Shown here in pieces: positions 1-6,440 of a stretch of 6,997 bases of DNA. The DNA lies in contig JBCBKU010000042.1 in the NCBI GenBank assembly GCA_038521345.1, forward strand, positions 1 through 6,997, read 5' to 3'. This DNA is from JBCBKU01 sp038521345 (GTDB lineage: Bacteria > Pseudomonadota > Alphaproteobacteria > Rhodobacterales > Rhodobacteraceae). The notes below the pieces were generated by a model. It was not told the DNA's origin and ran no database searches. It saw nothing but the letters and a program-made list of their open reading frames with translations. How positions within the stretch are numbered: position 1 is the first letter of the stretch; each line of letters starts with the position of its first letter. Both the position numbers and the translations under genes were made by a program.

Positions 1-468
1 AACCAGACGTTCCCGGGCCTATGGGACCCGATCCTGAACGGCGATCACGCCATGCTCATGATCATCTTCGCCGGAGCCTGGAAGCAGATCGCCTACAACT
101 TCATCTTCTTCCTTGCCGGGCTTCAATCGATCCCGAGATCGCTGACCGAAGCCGCGGCCATCGACGGATCCAGCGTCATGCGACGCATGTGGGACATCCA
201 GCTTCCGCTCTTGGCGCCGACCTTCTTCTTCGTTCTCGTGATCAACATCACCGACAGCTTCACCGACAGTTTCGGGATCGTTGACACGATGACCGCGGGT
301 GGGCCCGCGCGGGCGACGAACCTGATGGTCTACAAGATCTACACCGACGGTTTCGAAGGGCTGGACTATTCTGGCGCGGCGGCGCAGTCGATCATCCTGA
401 TGCTTCTGGTGATCGCGCTGACCGTGTTCCAGTTCCGTTACATCGAACGCAAAATCCACTATACCTGA
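1..468 (+). CDS. ugpA: sn-glycerol-3-phosphate ABC transporter permease UgpA (3' part)
   Basis: This is the C-terminal 155 residues of an inner-membrane permease, open from base 1 and ending in TGA at 466-468; the 5' half lies outside the window. UgpA pairs with UgpE to form the membrane channel of the importer for glycerol-3-phosphate and glycerophosphodiesters. The permease EAA loop, which docks on the ATPase, is visible as SLTEAAAIDG followed by the IQLPLLAPT stretch (around bases 142-222). Hydrophobic segments flank it, and the C-terminus reads FQFRYIERKIHYT. The stretches YNFIFFLAGLQSIPRSL, TAGGPARAT and KIYTDGFEGLD resemble E. coli UgpA as I remember it, which is why I choose UgpA over a generic sugar permease. 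A full UgpA is about 290-300 residues, so roughly half is missing. The ugpE start follows after 13 bases, so the two are surely co-transcribed. Substrate is inferred from homology and is not proven. Confidence 0.9.
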   Translation, partial: NQTFPGLWDPILNGDHAMLMIIFAGAWKQIAYNFIFFLAGLQSIPRSLTEAAAIDGSSVMRRMWDIQLPLLAPTFFFVLVINITDSFTDSFGIVDTMTAGGPARATNLMVYKIYTDGFEGLDYSGAAAQSIILMLLVIALTVFQFRYIERKIHYT

Positions 469-481
469 GGCGGGCTACGAG

Positions 482-1408
482 ATGGTTGAAAAGACACCCT
501 GGCTGAACGCCGCCACGCACATCATTCTGCTCCTCGGGCTCCTCGCTTTGTTGTTCCCGATGTATCTGGTGTTCAACGCGGCAACCCTGGACATTCAAAC
601 GGTCAACTCGATCCCGCCGAAACTGACTCCAGGACCGCATCTGTGGGACAATCTGGTGGAAGCCTGGGTCAGCCGCGACTTCGGACAGAAGTTCACCAAC
701 ACGCTGATCCTTGCGCTGGGGGTCGTGGTGGGAAAGATCACCATCGCGTGCATAACCGCGTTCGGCATCGTGTTCTTCGACCACCGGCTGCGCATGCCGA
801 TCTTCTGGATGGTGTTCATCACGCTGATGCTGCCGCTGGAAGTGCGCATCGTCCCGACCTACGCGGTCGCCGCAAACGCGCTGTCACCGTTTCAGACGAT
901 CTTTGACGCGGTCGGCATTTCCTGGCTCTTCAACGCGCTGACCGGTATCGAGTTGTCGCTCGAGTGGAACATGCTCAACTCGTATACCGGGTTGATCCTT
1001 CCGCTGGTGGCGACCGCGACGGGGACATTCCTTTATCGTCAGTTTTTCCTCACCATTCCCGATGAGCTGGTCGAGGCTGCCAAGATGGACGGGGCGGGGC
1101 CGCTTCGCTTCCTCTGGGACGTCTTGGTGCCGCTGTCTCGCACCAACATCGCGGCCTTGGCGACAATCATGTTCGTCTTCAGCTGGAACCAGTATCTCTG
1201 GCCGCTCCTCATCATCACCGACCCGAGCTATGGGGTCGTTGCCGTGGAACTCGGAAAGCTTGTTCCCGACACCAACACAACCGGCGGTGACATCCCGAAG
1301 TGGAACATCGCCATGGCCGGCACGATGATCGTTATGATCCCGCCGGTCATTGTAGTTATCGTTATGCAGCGCTGGTTCGTACGCGGCCTCATCAACACCG
1401 ACAAATAG
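482..1408 (+). CDS. ugpE: sn-glycerol-3-phosphate ABC transporter permease UgpE
   Basis: This is a complete 308-residue inner-membrane permease, the second half of the Ugp channel. The N-terminus (MVEKTPWLNAATHIILLLG) holds the first membrane segment, about residues 11-33. WMVFITLMLPLEVRIVPT (109-126) and WNQYLWPLLIITD near the C-terminus are strong UgpE signatures. The EAA loop is ELVEAAKMDGAGPLRF from residue 195, with the EAA itself at 198-200. The protein ends VMQRWFVRGLINTDK, close to the E. coli UgpE end as I recall it. It is longer than E. coli UgpE (about 281 residues), mainly through an extra stretch of about 29 residues near 133-163. The ATG at 482 is chosen because the protein aligns from its first residues with known UgpE; the upstream GAGG (467-470) is a poor, distant ribosome site, so coupling to ugpA translation is likely. 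ugpC follows after 11 bases. Confidence 0.95.
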   Translation: MVEKTPWLNAATHIILLLGLLALLFPMYLVFNAATLDIQTVNSIPPKLTPGPHLWDNLVEAWVSRDFGQKFTNTLILALGVVVGKITIACITAFGIVFFDHRLRMPIFWMVFITLMLPLEVRIVPTYAVAANALSPFQTIFDAVGISWLFNALTGIELSLEWNMLNSYTGLILPLVATATGTFLYRQFFLTIPDELVEAAKMDGAGPLRFLWDVLVPLSRTNIAALATIMFVFSWNQYLWPLLIITDPSYGVVAVELGKLVPDTNTTGGDIPKWNIAMAGTMIVMIPPVIVVIVMQRWFVRGLINTDK

Positions 1409-1412
1409 GAAG
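1407..1412 (+). promoter_or_regulatory. ribosome binding site of ugpC
   Basis: AGGAAG overlaps the TAG stop of ugpE and lies 7 bases before the ATG at 1420. It decides the ugpC start: the same frame is open further upstream, from an ATG at 1300 inside ugpE. Only the 1420 start has a good ribosome site and gives the normal ATPase N-terminus, MAEINIRDVRKSYG. Confidence 0.75.
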
Positions 1413-1419
1413 AAACCCC

Positions 1420-2532
1420 ATGGCCGAGATCAATATCCGTGATGTCCGCAAGTCCTACGGGAAGACCGAGGTCATCCACGGGGTCGACCTGACGATCCAG
1501 AATGGCGAATTCGTTGTCATCCTTGGCCCTTCGGGGTGTGGCAAGTCGACCTTGATGCGCATGATCGCCGGGCTGGAAGAAATCACGTCAGGTGACATCG
1601 CCATCGGCGGCACGGTCGTGAACGACATGGAGCCGCGCCATCGCGGATGTGCCATGGTCTTTCAGAACTATGCACTTTACCCGCATATGTCGGTAGCCGG
1701 GAACATCGGCTATGCGCTGAAGGTGGCTGGCGTTAAAAAGCCCGAGCGCGAAGACAAGGTCAAAGCGGTGGCCAAGTCCGTGGGTCTTGAAGAGTTCCTG
1801 GATCGGAAGCCGGGCGAGTTGTCGGGTGGTCAGCGTCAGCGGGTCGCCATGGCCCGGGCGATTATCCGGGAACCGAAGGTATTCCTTTTCGATGAGCCGC
1901 TGTCGAACCTCGACGCCAAGTTGCGCGTGCAGATGCGCCATGAAATCCGGCGCATCCACAATCGCATCAAGGCCACGTCTGTCTTCGTTACCCACGACCA
2001 GCACGAGGGCATGACACTCGCCGATCGTATGGTCGTGATGAACAACGGCACCATCGATCAGGTCGGCACCCCGGAAGAGATCTACAACAGCCCGGCGACG
2101 CTTTATGTCGCTGGCTTCATTGGTTCCCCGGCGATGAACTTCCTCGACGGCCTGCTCTCGGCCGAGCACGGCGCGGTTGTACTGGGCGATGGCAACCGTA
2201 TCGGTTTGCCGACGCGTGTGTCGCCGGAGCTCGACGGGACCATCGTGCATTTGGGTGTCCGTCCCGAGACATTGTCACTGACCTCGCCCGGCGCTGGCAC
2301 CTTCGACGCCAGCTTCGAATTCTACGAAGAACTCGGCAGCGAAGGCCTGCACCACCTGATGGTCGAAGACGTTCCGTTCTCGGTCCTGAACGAGCACAAG
2401 CAGCGCTTGGCCGAGGGAACGAAGGTGGGTGTCAATGTCGACCCCTCCGCCGTGCACCTGTTCCACGCCGAAACGGGCAAGCGGATATCTCTCTCGGCCA
2501 CTCCGGCAATGGCCGACGGGGTTCCGGCATGA
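1420..2532 (+). CDS. ugpC: sn-glycerol-3-phosphate ABC transporter ATP-binding protein UgpC
   Basis: This 370-residue cytoplasmic ATPase drives the UgpAE permease and belongs to the MalK/UgpC (CUT1) family. All nucleotide-binding motifs are present: Walker A GPSGCGKST (36-44), Q-loop Gln82 in MVFQNYALYPHM, signature LSGGQ (134-138), Walker B VFLFDE (154-159), D-loop SNLD (162-165) and H-loop His192. The C-terminal third has TOBE/MalK-type regulatory-domain features, with GVRPE and PSAVHLFHAETGKRI. The length is normal for the family. After the H-loop it reads THDQHEGMTLAD where most relatives have an Ala in place of the Gly, a minor variant. The start at 1420 is supported by an AGGAAG site. 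The stop overlaps the start of the next gene (ATGA, 2529-2532). Sequence alone could also fit another CUT1 sugar ATPase; the neighbouring UgpA and UgpE fix the assignment. Confidence 0.93.
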   Translation: MAEINIRDVRKSYGKTEVIHGVDLTIQNGEFVVILGPSGCGKSTLMRMIAGLEEITSGDIAIGGTVVNDMEPRHRGCAMVFQNYALYPHMSVAGNIGYALKVAGVKKPEREDKVKAVAKSVGLEEFLDRKPGELSGGQRQRVAMARAIIREPKVFLFDEPLSNLDAKLRVQMRHEIRRIHNRIKATSVFVTHDQHEGMTLADRMVVMNNGTIDQVGTPEEIYNSPATLYVAGFIGSPAMNFLDGLLSAEHGAVVLGDGNRIGLPTRVSPELDGTIVHLGVRPETLSLTSPGAGTFDASFEFYEELGSEGLHHLMVEDVPFSVLNEHKQRLAEGTKVGVNVDPSAVHLFHAETGKRISLSATPAMADGVPA

Positions 2533-3395
2533 AGCTTGCCAGCTACAACATTCAATACGGCAAGGGAAAAGACGCGCAATTCGACAACGCCCGTATCGTC
2601 GACGAACTGGGCGATCCGGATCTCATCGCGCTGCAGGAGGTCGAGACCTTTTCGCGGCGCGGCGGCATGCTGGATCAGGCAGAAGACATCGCCGCGCGCC
2701 TGCCGCATATGCATTGGATCTACGGCCCGGGCATAGACCTCGACGCGTCAGAAATCGTCGACGGAAAGCCTCAGCATCGGCGTCGGCAATTTGGGAACAT
2801 GGTTCTGTCGCGCTGGCCGATCCTGTCCTCGATCAACCACACGCTTCCCAAGATCGCCCTTCGTGGCATTTTCCACCTGCAGCGCACGCTGGTGGAAACC
2901 GTGATCGAGGCTCCGTCCGGCCCGATCCGGTTTTGCTCGACCCATCTTGATCATGTGTCGACCGACACGCGGATGCCGCAGGTCGAGTACATGATGGACA
3001 TCATGCTTCGCGGTCACGAGCGCGGTGCGAGTGCCGGTGGCGCAATCTCCGCCGAAGACTGGATGGACAAGCCGTTTCCACCGCAACCCATGACGGCAAT
3101 CATCATGGGTGACATGAACTTCACGCCTGACAGCGCTGAATATACGAGGGTTGTCGGGGATGTCTCGGGGTGGCACGGGCGCACAATCCGGGCGCATGGA
3201 TTGGCGGACGCGTGGACTTTGGCCGGTCACGAGGAAGGCGAAGGCGACACGATCCCGCGCGAAGGCCGGCCACCGCGCCGAATCGACCATTGTTTCGTGA
3301 CCACCGATCTGGCCGACCGCGTGACCGAGATGCAGATCGGCAATGACGCTCAGGGCTCTGACCACCAGCCGATCTTCGTCACCATCGACATCTGA
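2529..3395 (+). CDS. endonuclease/exonuclease/phosphatase (EEP) family phosphodiesterase
   Basis: This 288-residue protein carries the metal-dependent EEP (DNase I/sphingomyelinase/inositol phosphatase) fold. Motifs in order are SYNIQYG (Asn7), LQEVE with metal-binding Glu37, GNMVLSRWPI (89-98), THLDH with His139, GDMNFTP (Asp195, Asn197), RIDHCFVT (Asp253, His254) and GSDHQPIFVTI (Asp278, His279). The catalytic set therefore looks complete. There is no signal peptide, so it should act in the cytoplasm. The ATG overlaps the ugpC stop as ATGA, which implies coupled translation, and a GGGG lies 7 bases upstream. Family members cleave phosphodiester or phosphomonoester bonds in nucleic acids, lipids or small molecules; the exact substrate cannot be read from sequence. 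Its position directly after ugpC makes a glycerophosphodiester or related imported ester a plausible substrate, a role filled by the unrelated UgpQ in E. coli. That role is an inference. Confidence 0.88.
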   Translation: MKLASYNIQYGKGKDAQFDNARIVDELGDPDLIALQEVETFSRRGGMLDQAEDIAARLPHMHWIYGPGIDLDASEIVDGKPQHRRRQFGNMVLSRWPILSSINHTLPKIALRGIFHLQRTLVETVIEAPSGPIRFCSTHLDHVSTDTRMPQVEYMMDIMLRGHERGASAGGAISAEDWMDKPFPPQPMTAIIMGDMNFTPDSAEYTRVVGDVSGWHGRTIRAHGLADAWTLAGHEEGEGDTIPREGRPPRRIDHCFVTTDLADRVTEMQIGNDAQGSDHQPIFVTIDI

Positions 3396-4640
3396 ATGCG
3401 CGCCTCACCATTGGACGCCGTCCGTACCCAGTTCGGCGGCTTTCGCGCCGTCTTCGCTATTCCCGCCTTCGCCACCTTCCAGGCGGGCAACTTCCTGATG
3501 ACCACAGGCTTCTGGATGCAGCGTATCGCCGTGGGCTGGGTCACATGGGAGCTTACGAAGTCCGAGTACTGGCTGGGTCTTGTCGCCTTCGCAGAGCTGT
3601 TTCCCTCGATCATCACCGCCGTGTATGGCGGGGCCTTGGTCGACCGGCATCCAGCGACCCGGATCATGTTCTGGGGCCAGATCGCGAGTGCGGCCGTGGC
3701 GTCGATCATGGCGTTCCTCTCGGTCGCAGGGCTTCTGACCGAGCTTTGGATCGTGGTCGTGATGGTCCTTCTGGGTGCCGTTTCGGGCCTTGTCCTGCCG
3801 GCACGGCTTGTCATGGCCAGCCATCTGGCGCCGAAAGAACTGCTGCCGCAAGCGATTGCGGTCAATTCGACCGGCTTCAACCTTGCCCGTTTCATCGGCC
3901 CGATGCTGGCGGCGGGTCTGCTGGTTGCGGGATCTGCCAGCATTGTCTTTTTTGTTGCCGCCCTTGGCTTTCTGGTATTGGCCTTCGCGCTTTACCGCAT
4001 CCGCAATGTGCCCCCCCAGACCCGGCGCATCAGCAACCGCACCATCAGCACATGGTCGGTGCTGAAAGAGATGCCGCAAGTTCCGGTCATTGCCTGCGTT
4101 ATTCTCATCCAAGCCGCCCAGGGGCTGTTTCTGCGCCCTGCGTCAGAACTTTTCCCCGCCTTTTCGGAACTCGTGTTCGATCTGGGTGCAGATGGCCTTG
4201 GCTTTATGAACGCGGCACTCGGCATCGGAGCCATCATCGGCGCCTTGGCACTGTCCAAGCAGCGCGAGAATGCCGATGCCCTTGGTCAGATCCTGCTCAT
4301 GTCTTCGCTCTTTGCCATTACCTTGCTGGCCTTTTCGGTGACGTCCGTCTTCTGGCTGGCCTTGGTCTTTCTGGTGTGCCACGGCGCGGCCATGTCTGCC
4401 TCGAACATTGCCGCACTGGCCTATGTTCAGATCGAGGCACCCCCCGAACGCCTCGGCCGCATCCTGAGTTTCTACACCATCGTTTTTCGCGTTGGTCCGG
4501 CCACGGGCGCCTTGATCTTCGGGATCACGGCGGAAATCACGGGACTGCTTGCCACGGGCTTGATGTTCGGGCTTGTCGGGCTGTTCGCCACCATTGTTCT
4601 TGGTGCACTGATCTTCAAACTCTCGGAAAAGACCTCATGA
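3396..4640 (+). CDS. MFS transporter, MFS_3/DHA3 (EntS-like) type
   Basis: This 414-residue polytopic inner-membrane protein has about 12 hydrophobic segments and a central hydrophilic loop (about residues 200-230, PPQTRRISNRT), the usual two-halves layout of the major facilitator superfamily. The N-terminal part FQAGNFLMTTGFWMQRIAVGW followed by GLVAFAELFP and the motif-A-like GGALVDRHPATR (78-89) is typical of the MFS_3/DHA3 group. That group contains the enterobactin exporter EntS and many uncharacterised putative exporters. The ATG directly follows the preceding TGA with no gap and no obvious ribosome site, so translation is probably coupled to the EEP gene. The stop overlaps the next start (ATGA). 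The substrate is unknown. The context suggests export of a product or side-product of organophosphate cleavage, or simple hitch-hiking in the operon. Confidence 0.87.
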   Translation: MRASPLDAVRTQFGGFRAVFAIPAFATFQAGNFLMTTGFWMQRIAVGWVTWELTKSEYWLGLVAFAELFPSIITAVYGGALVDRHPATRIMFWGQIASAAVASIMAFLSVAGLLTELWIVVVMVLLGAVSGLVLPARLVMASHLAPKELLPQAIAVNSTGFNLARFIGPMLAAGLLVAGSASIVFFVAALGFLVLAFALYRIRNVPPQTRRISNRTISTWSVLKEMPQVPVIACVILIQAAQGLFLRPASELFPAFSELVFDLGADGLGFMNAALGIGAIIGALALSKQRENADALGQILLMSSLFAITLLAFSVTSVFWLALVFLVCHGAAMSASNIAALAYVQIEAPPERLGRILSFYTIVFRVGPATGALIFGITAEITGLLATGLMFGLVGLFATIVLGALIFKLSEKTS

Positions 4641-5335
4641 TTGCTTTTGACTATCTCACCGGAGCATTGACGGGCGGCGCACAGCCCTCCTCGATCGGCA
4701 AGAAGTTTGCCCCCGACGGGGCGGTGCTTCGGGATCCCGGCTGCACGACAATCTGCCATGTCGACAAGACGTCTCCCGCCTTCGCGGCGATCACCCGCGC
4801 GCAAGAGGCGTTGAAGGCGGGGCCCTTCGCAGGCGATTTTGCCTATCTGCCCCCGGCGAGTTTTCACATGACGATATTCGATGCCTTCATCGAAAGCGGC
4901 CGGTCGCGTGAACGGGTTCCCGCGCATTTGCCGGAAAACGCGACGGTCGAGGAAATCACGGACGACATATCGAAGAATCTGGACGGCATTGAAATCGCCA
5001 AGGCCTTTCAGGCCCGCCCTGTTGGTGTCTTCGGTGGATTCAGCGTCTCGATGATCGGCAAGGACGATGCCGCCGAACGCCTTCTGCGCCAGACCCGCGA
5101 CACGCTGAGCGCGGCAAGCCACATCCGGAGATCTGACCACAACGCCTATCGGTTCCATATTACGCTGGCCTACAACCTGCGTTGGTTCCAGCCGGAGGAA
5201 GCGTTGCAGATCATCGCGCTTTCCGAGGACGTCGGGCGCCGCCTGGTAGAGGAGGTTCCCGAAGTGATGCTTGGCCCCGTCGAATTCTGCAGCTTCGAGA
5301 ACATGCACCATTTTGAACCCCTGAAGCTTCTCTAG
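4637..5335 (+). CDS. DUF1868-type 2H phosphoesterase (2'-5' RNA ligase-like)
   Basis: This 232-residue soluble protein has the two His-x-Thr motifs that define the 2H phosphoesterase superfamily: HMT at 77-79 (PPASFHMTIFDAF) and HIT at 174-176 (AYRFHITLAYN). The N-terminal PSSIGKKFAPDG and the TTICHV strand match what I remember of the DUF1868 family. 2H enzymes typically open cyclic phosphates or cleave 2'-5' and related phosphodiesters, but DUF1868 members have no established substrate that I know of. The start at 4637 overlaps the MFS stop (ATGA), with GGA 9 bases upstream. The same frame is open far upstream across the MFS gene, but that part reads as a typical high-GC shadow and I exclude it. 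As the last gene of the ugp-containing run, it may process phosphoesters taken up by UgpABCE. This is inference. Confidence 0.85.
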   Translation: MIAFDYLTGALTGGAQPSSIGKKFAPDGAVLRDPGCTTICHVDKTSPAFAAITRAQEALKAGPFAGDFAYLPPASFHMTIFDAFIESGRSRERVPAHLPENATVEEITDDISKNLDGIEIAKAFQARPVGVFGGFSVSMIGKDDAAERLLRQTRDTLSAASHIRRSDHNAYRFHITLAYNLRWFQPEEALQIIALSEDVGRRLVEEVPEVMLGPVEFCSFENMHHFEPLKLL

Positions 5336-5356
5336 CGCAGCGGCGGACCGTCAGGA

Positions 5357-5388
5357 GCGACAGCCGCGCCCTCCTTGTGCGCCGTCGC
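5357..5388. terminator. weak hairpin between convergent genes, possible terminator
   Basis: The only non-coding gap between the two convergent genes (5336-5425) holds an imperfect stem: GCGACAGC (5357-5364) can pair with GCCGTCGC (5381-5388), with one A-C mismatch and a 16-base loop. No T-run follows on either strand, so it is not a standard intrinsic terminator. It could slow transcription from both sides, or be chance in GC-rich DNA. Confidence 0.2.
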
Positions 5389-5425
5389 GGACCGGATGAA
5401 AGCCCGCTTCGATCCCGACAGCAGT

Positions 5426-6256
5426 CTAATCGGACAGCATCGGTTCAATCAGCCGGGCGATCCGAAGGGCCCGACCTGACGAGAAGTTTGACGTTTCCAA
5501 CGACCAGCTGGCGCTCAAACAGGCATGCGCAAACGTGTATTGCAGCAACCGTTTGTCACTTACCCCCAGTTTCCGGGCGAGAATCGTCACGATCTTTCGG
5601 ATGCGCTTGGGTGTTTCGACCAGGTCTGAAAAACCGAGCGGGTTCAGAACCGCCATTGCCCCGTCATAGGTCGTTTCGCCGCGCAAGCCCTTGGCATCGA
5701 TCGCGAGCCACCCGCGGGTCGACGACTGCAGGATGTTCTCGTGATGCAGGTCGCCGTGGAGAACCGCGTCGTTCAGTGGCGCATCAAGCAAGGCGCGCGC
5801 CATCTTTGCCCCGCGACCGAACAGCGGGTCCATGCCGGTTTGCCCGGCCGCATCGAACAATTCGCCAAAGCGTGCTTCCAGTGCGGTGAACTCGTGGGGC
5901 GGCGATCCTTTGTGGGCCGAATGGATACGCGCGAGCGTGTCGCCAATGATGACAGAGGCGTCATCGTCCCGGCCTTCCCGAACAAGGGCCACACAATCCC
6001 GCCCGTCGAGGAACTCCAGCAGATGTGCACCCGCGTCGGCCTGATACACCCGGGCCGCGCCATCTCCGTTCCAACATGCCAAAGCTGCCGCGCCATGGCG
6101 TTCGTCCTCTGCGCCCAGAGAGGTCAGCACTTTGAGCACGGCCGGGCGACCCTCATACTCGACCCGGTAGATTTGACTGGTCGGTCGATCCTCGGCCAGT
6201 TTTTCCTGCACCTGCAATCCCCAGCGCGCGCAGTAATGCTCGAGGTCATTGGCCAT
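5426..6256 (-). CDS. APH(6)/hydroxyurea-type small-molecule phosphotransferase (StrB-like)
   Basis: This 276-residue kinase-like protein resembles the aminoglycoside 6-phosphotransferase/hydroxyurea kinase family (Pfam APH_6_hur). The ATP-binding lysine is Lys42 in AVLKVL. The catalytic loop is LHGDLHHENIL (His167, Asp169, Asn174), and the metal-binding Asp187 lies in GWLAIDAKGLRGE, wording very like StrB as I remember it. The catalytic machinery therefore looks intact. The start at 6256 is backed by an AGGAG site 7 bases upstream. It is transcribed on the minus strand, convergent with the ugp-containing operon and divergent from the GntR-family regulator. Chromosomal homologues are common in environmental bacteria and often give no antibiotic resistance, so the natural substrate is uncertain. 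Phosphorylation of an aminoglycoside, another hydroxylated metabolite or hydroxyurea are the family options. Base composition matches its neighbours, so I see no sign of recent acquisition. Confidence 0.87.
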   Translation of the reverse strand: MANDLEHYCARWGLQVQEKLAEDRPTSQIYRVEYEGRPAVLKVLTSLGAEDERHGAAALACWNGDGAARVYQADAGAHLLEFLDGRDCVALVREGRDDDASVIIGDTLARIHSAHKGSPPHEFTALEARFGELFDAAGQTGMDPLFGRGAKMARALLDAPLNDAVLHGDLHHENILQSSTRGWLAIDAKGLRGETTYDGAMAVLNPLGFSDLVETPKRIRKIVTILARKLGVSDKRLLQYTFAHACLSASWSLETSNFSSGRALRIARLIEPMLSD

Positions 6257-6263
6257 CAGTGCG

Positions 6264-6268
6264 CTCCT
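6264..6268 (-). promoter_or_regulatory. ribosome binding site of the APH(6)-like kinase
   Basis: On the minus strand this reads AGGAG, 7 bases before the ATG at 6256. It is the best Shine-Dalgarno match in the window and supports the chosen start. Confidence 0.75.
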
Positions 6269-6429
6269 GATCGCGTGTGGTGTGCGTCCGATACTACTCC
6301 AAGCCCATGAAACGGCGTGGCTTTGTCGTCGGTTGCCTGCGGGAAATTCGGCTGTTCCGGCGGAGTTCTGCCACCAGACGTGCCGGTCCCGCCTCTAGGG
6401 GCCATGATACTGTGACAATCCGAATGTAG

Positions 6430-6440
6430 TGTGACTCACA
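6430..6440. promoter_or_regulatory. palindrome TGTGACTCACA, candidate GntR operator
   Basis: A perfect inverted repeat with 5-base arms (TGTGA/TCACA) around a central C lies 23 bases before the regulator's start codon. Its left half, TGTGAC, also occurs at 6411-6416, 19 bases upstream, close to two helical turns. Dimeric GntR regulators usually bind short palindromes of this kind near their own promoters. I know of no matching published operator, so autoregulation is only inferred. Confidence 0.35.

Noticed and set aside
1300..1419. Upstream extension of ugpC from an ATG at 1300
   Set aside because: It overlaps the conserved C-terminus of UgpE, and the start at 1420 has AGGAAG at proper spacing and the family-typical N-terminus.
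1588..2250. Minus-strand frame of 220 codons opposite ugpC
   Set aside because: It is a shadow of the conserved ATPase, with His/Arg-rich composition and no motifs.
3545..4636. Long open frame upstream of and continuous with the 2H phosphoesterase, which would make a 596-residue protein
   Set aside because: It lies out of frame inside the clear MFS gene. Its translation is rich in Arg, Pro, His and Cys with no domain pattern, and the DUF1868 N-terminus begins naturally at 4637.
4472..5311. Minus-strand frame of 279 codons opposite the MFS end and the 2H gene
   Set aside because: It is antisense to well-supported genes, has no recognisable motifs and reflects high-GC codon structure.
5343..5394. 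Direct repeat GCGGACCG at 5343-5350 and 5387-5394
   Set aside because: Eight bases repeated once in GC-rich DNA is expected by chance, and no mobile-element or recombination context is visible.
5426..6256. Kinase gene as a recently acquired antibiotic-resistance cassette
   Set aside because: No transposase, inverted repeats, integrase or composition shift flank it, so it looks like a resident chromosomal gene.
5741..6310. Plus-strand frame of 189 codons opposite the kinase
   Set aside because: The opposite strand carries intact kinase motifs and a good ribosome site, while this frame shows no domain.
6307..6429. Short frame of 40 codons in the divergent intergenic region
   Set aside because: It is Arg-rich, has no ribosome site or recognisable motif, and is likely chance in a promoter region.
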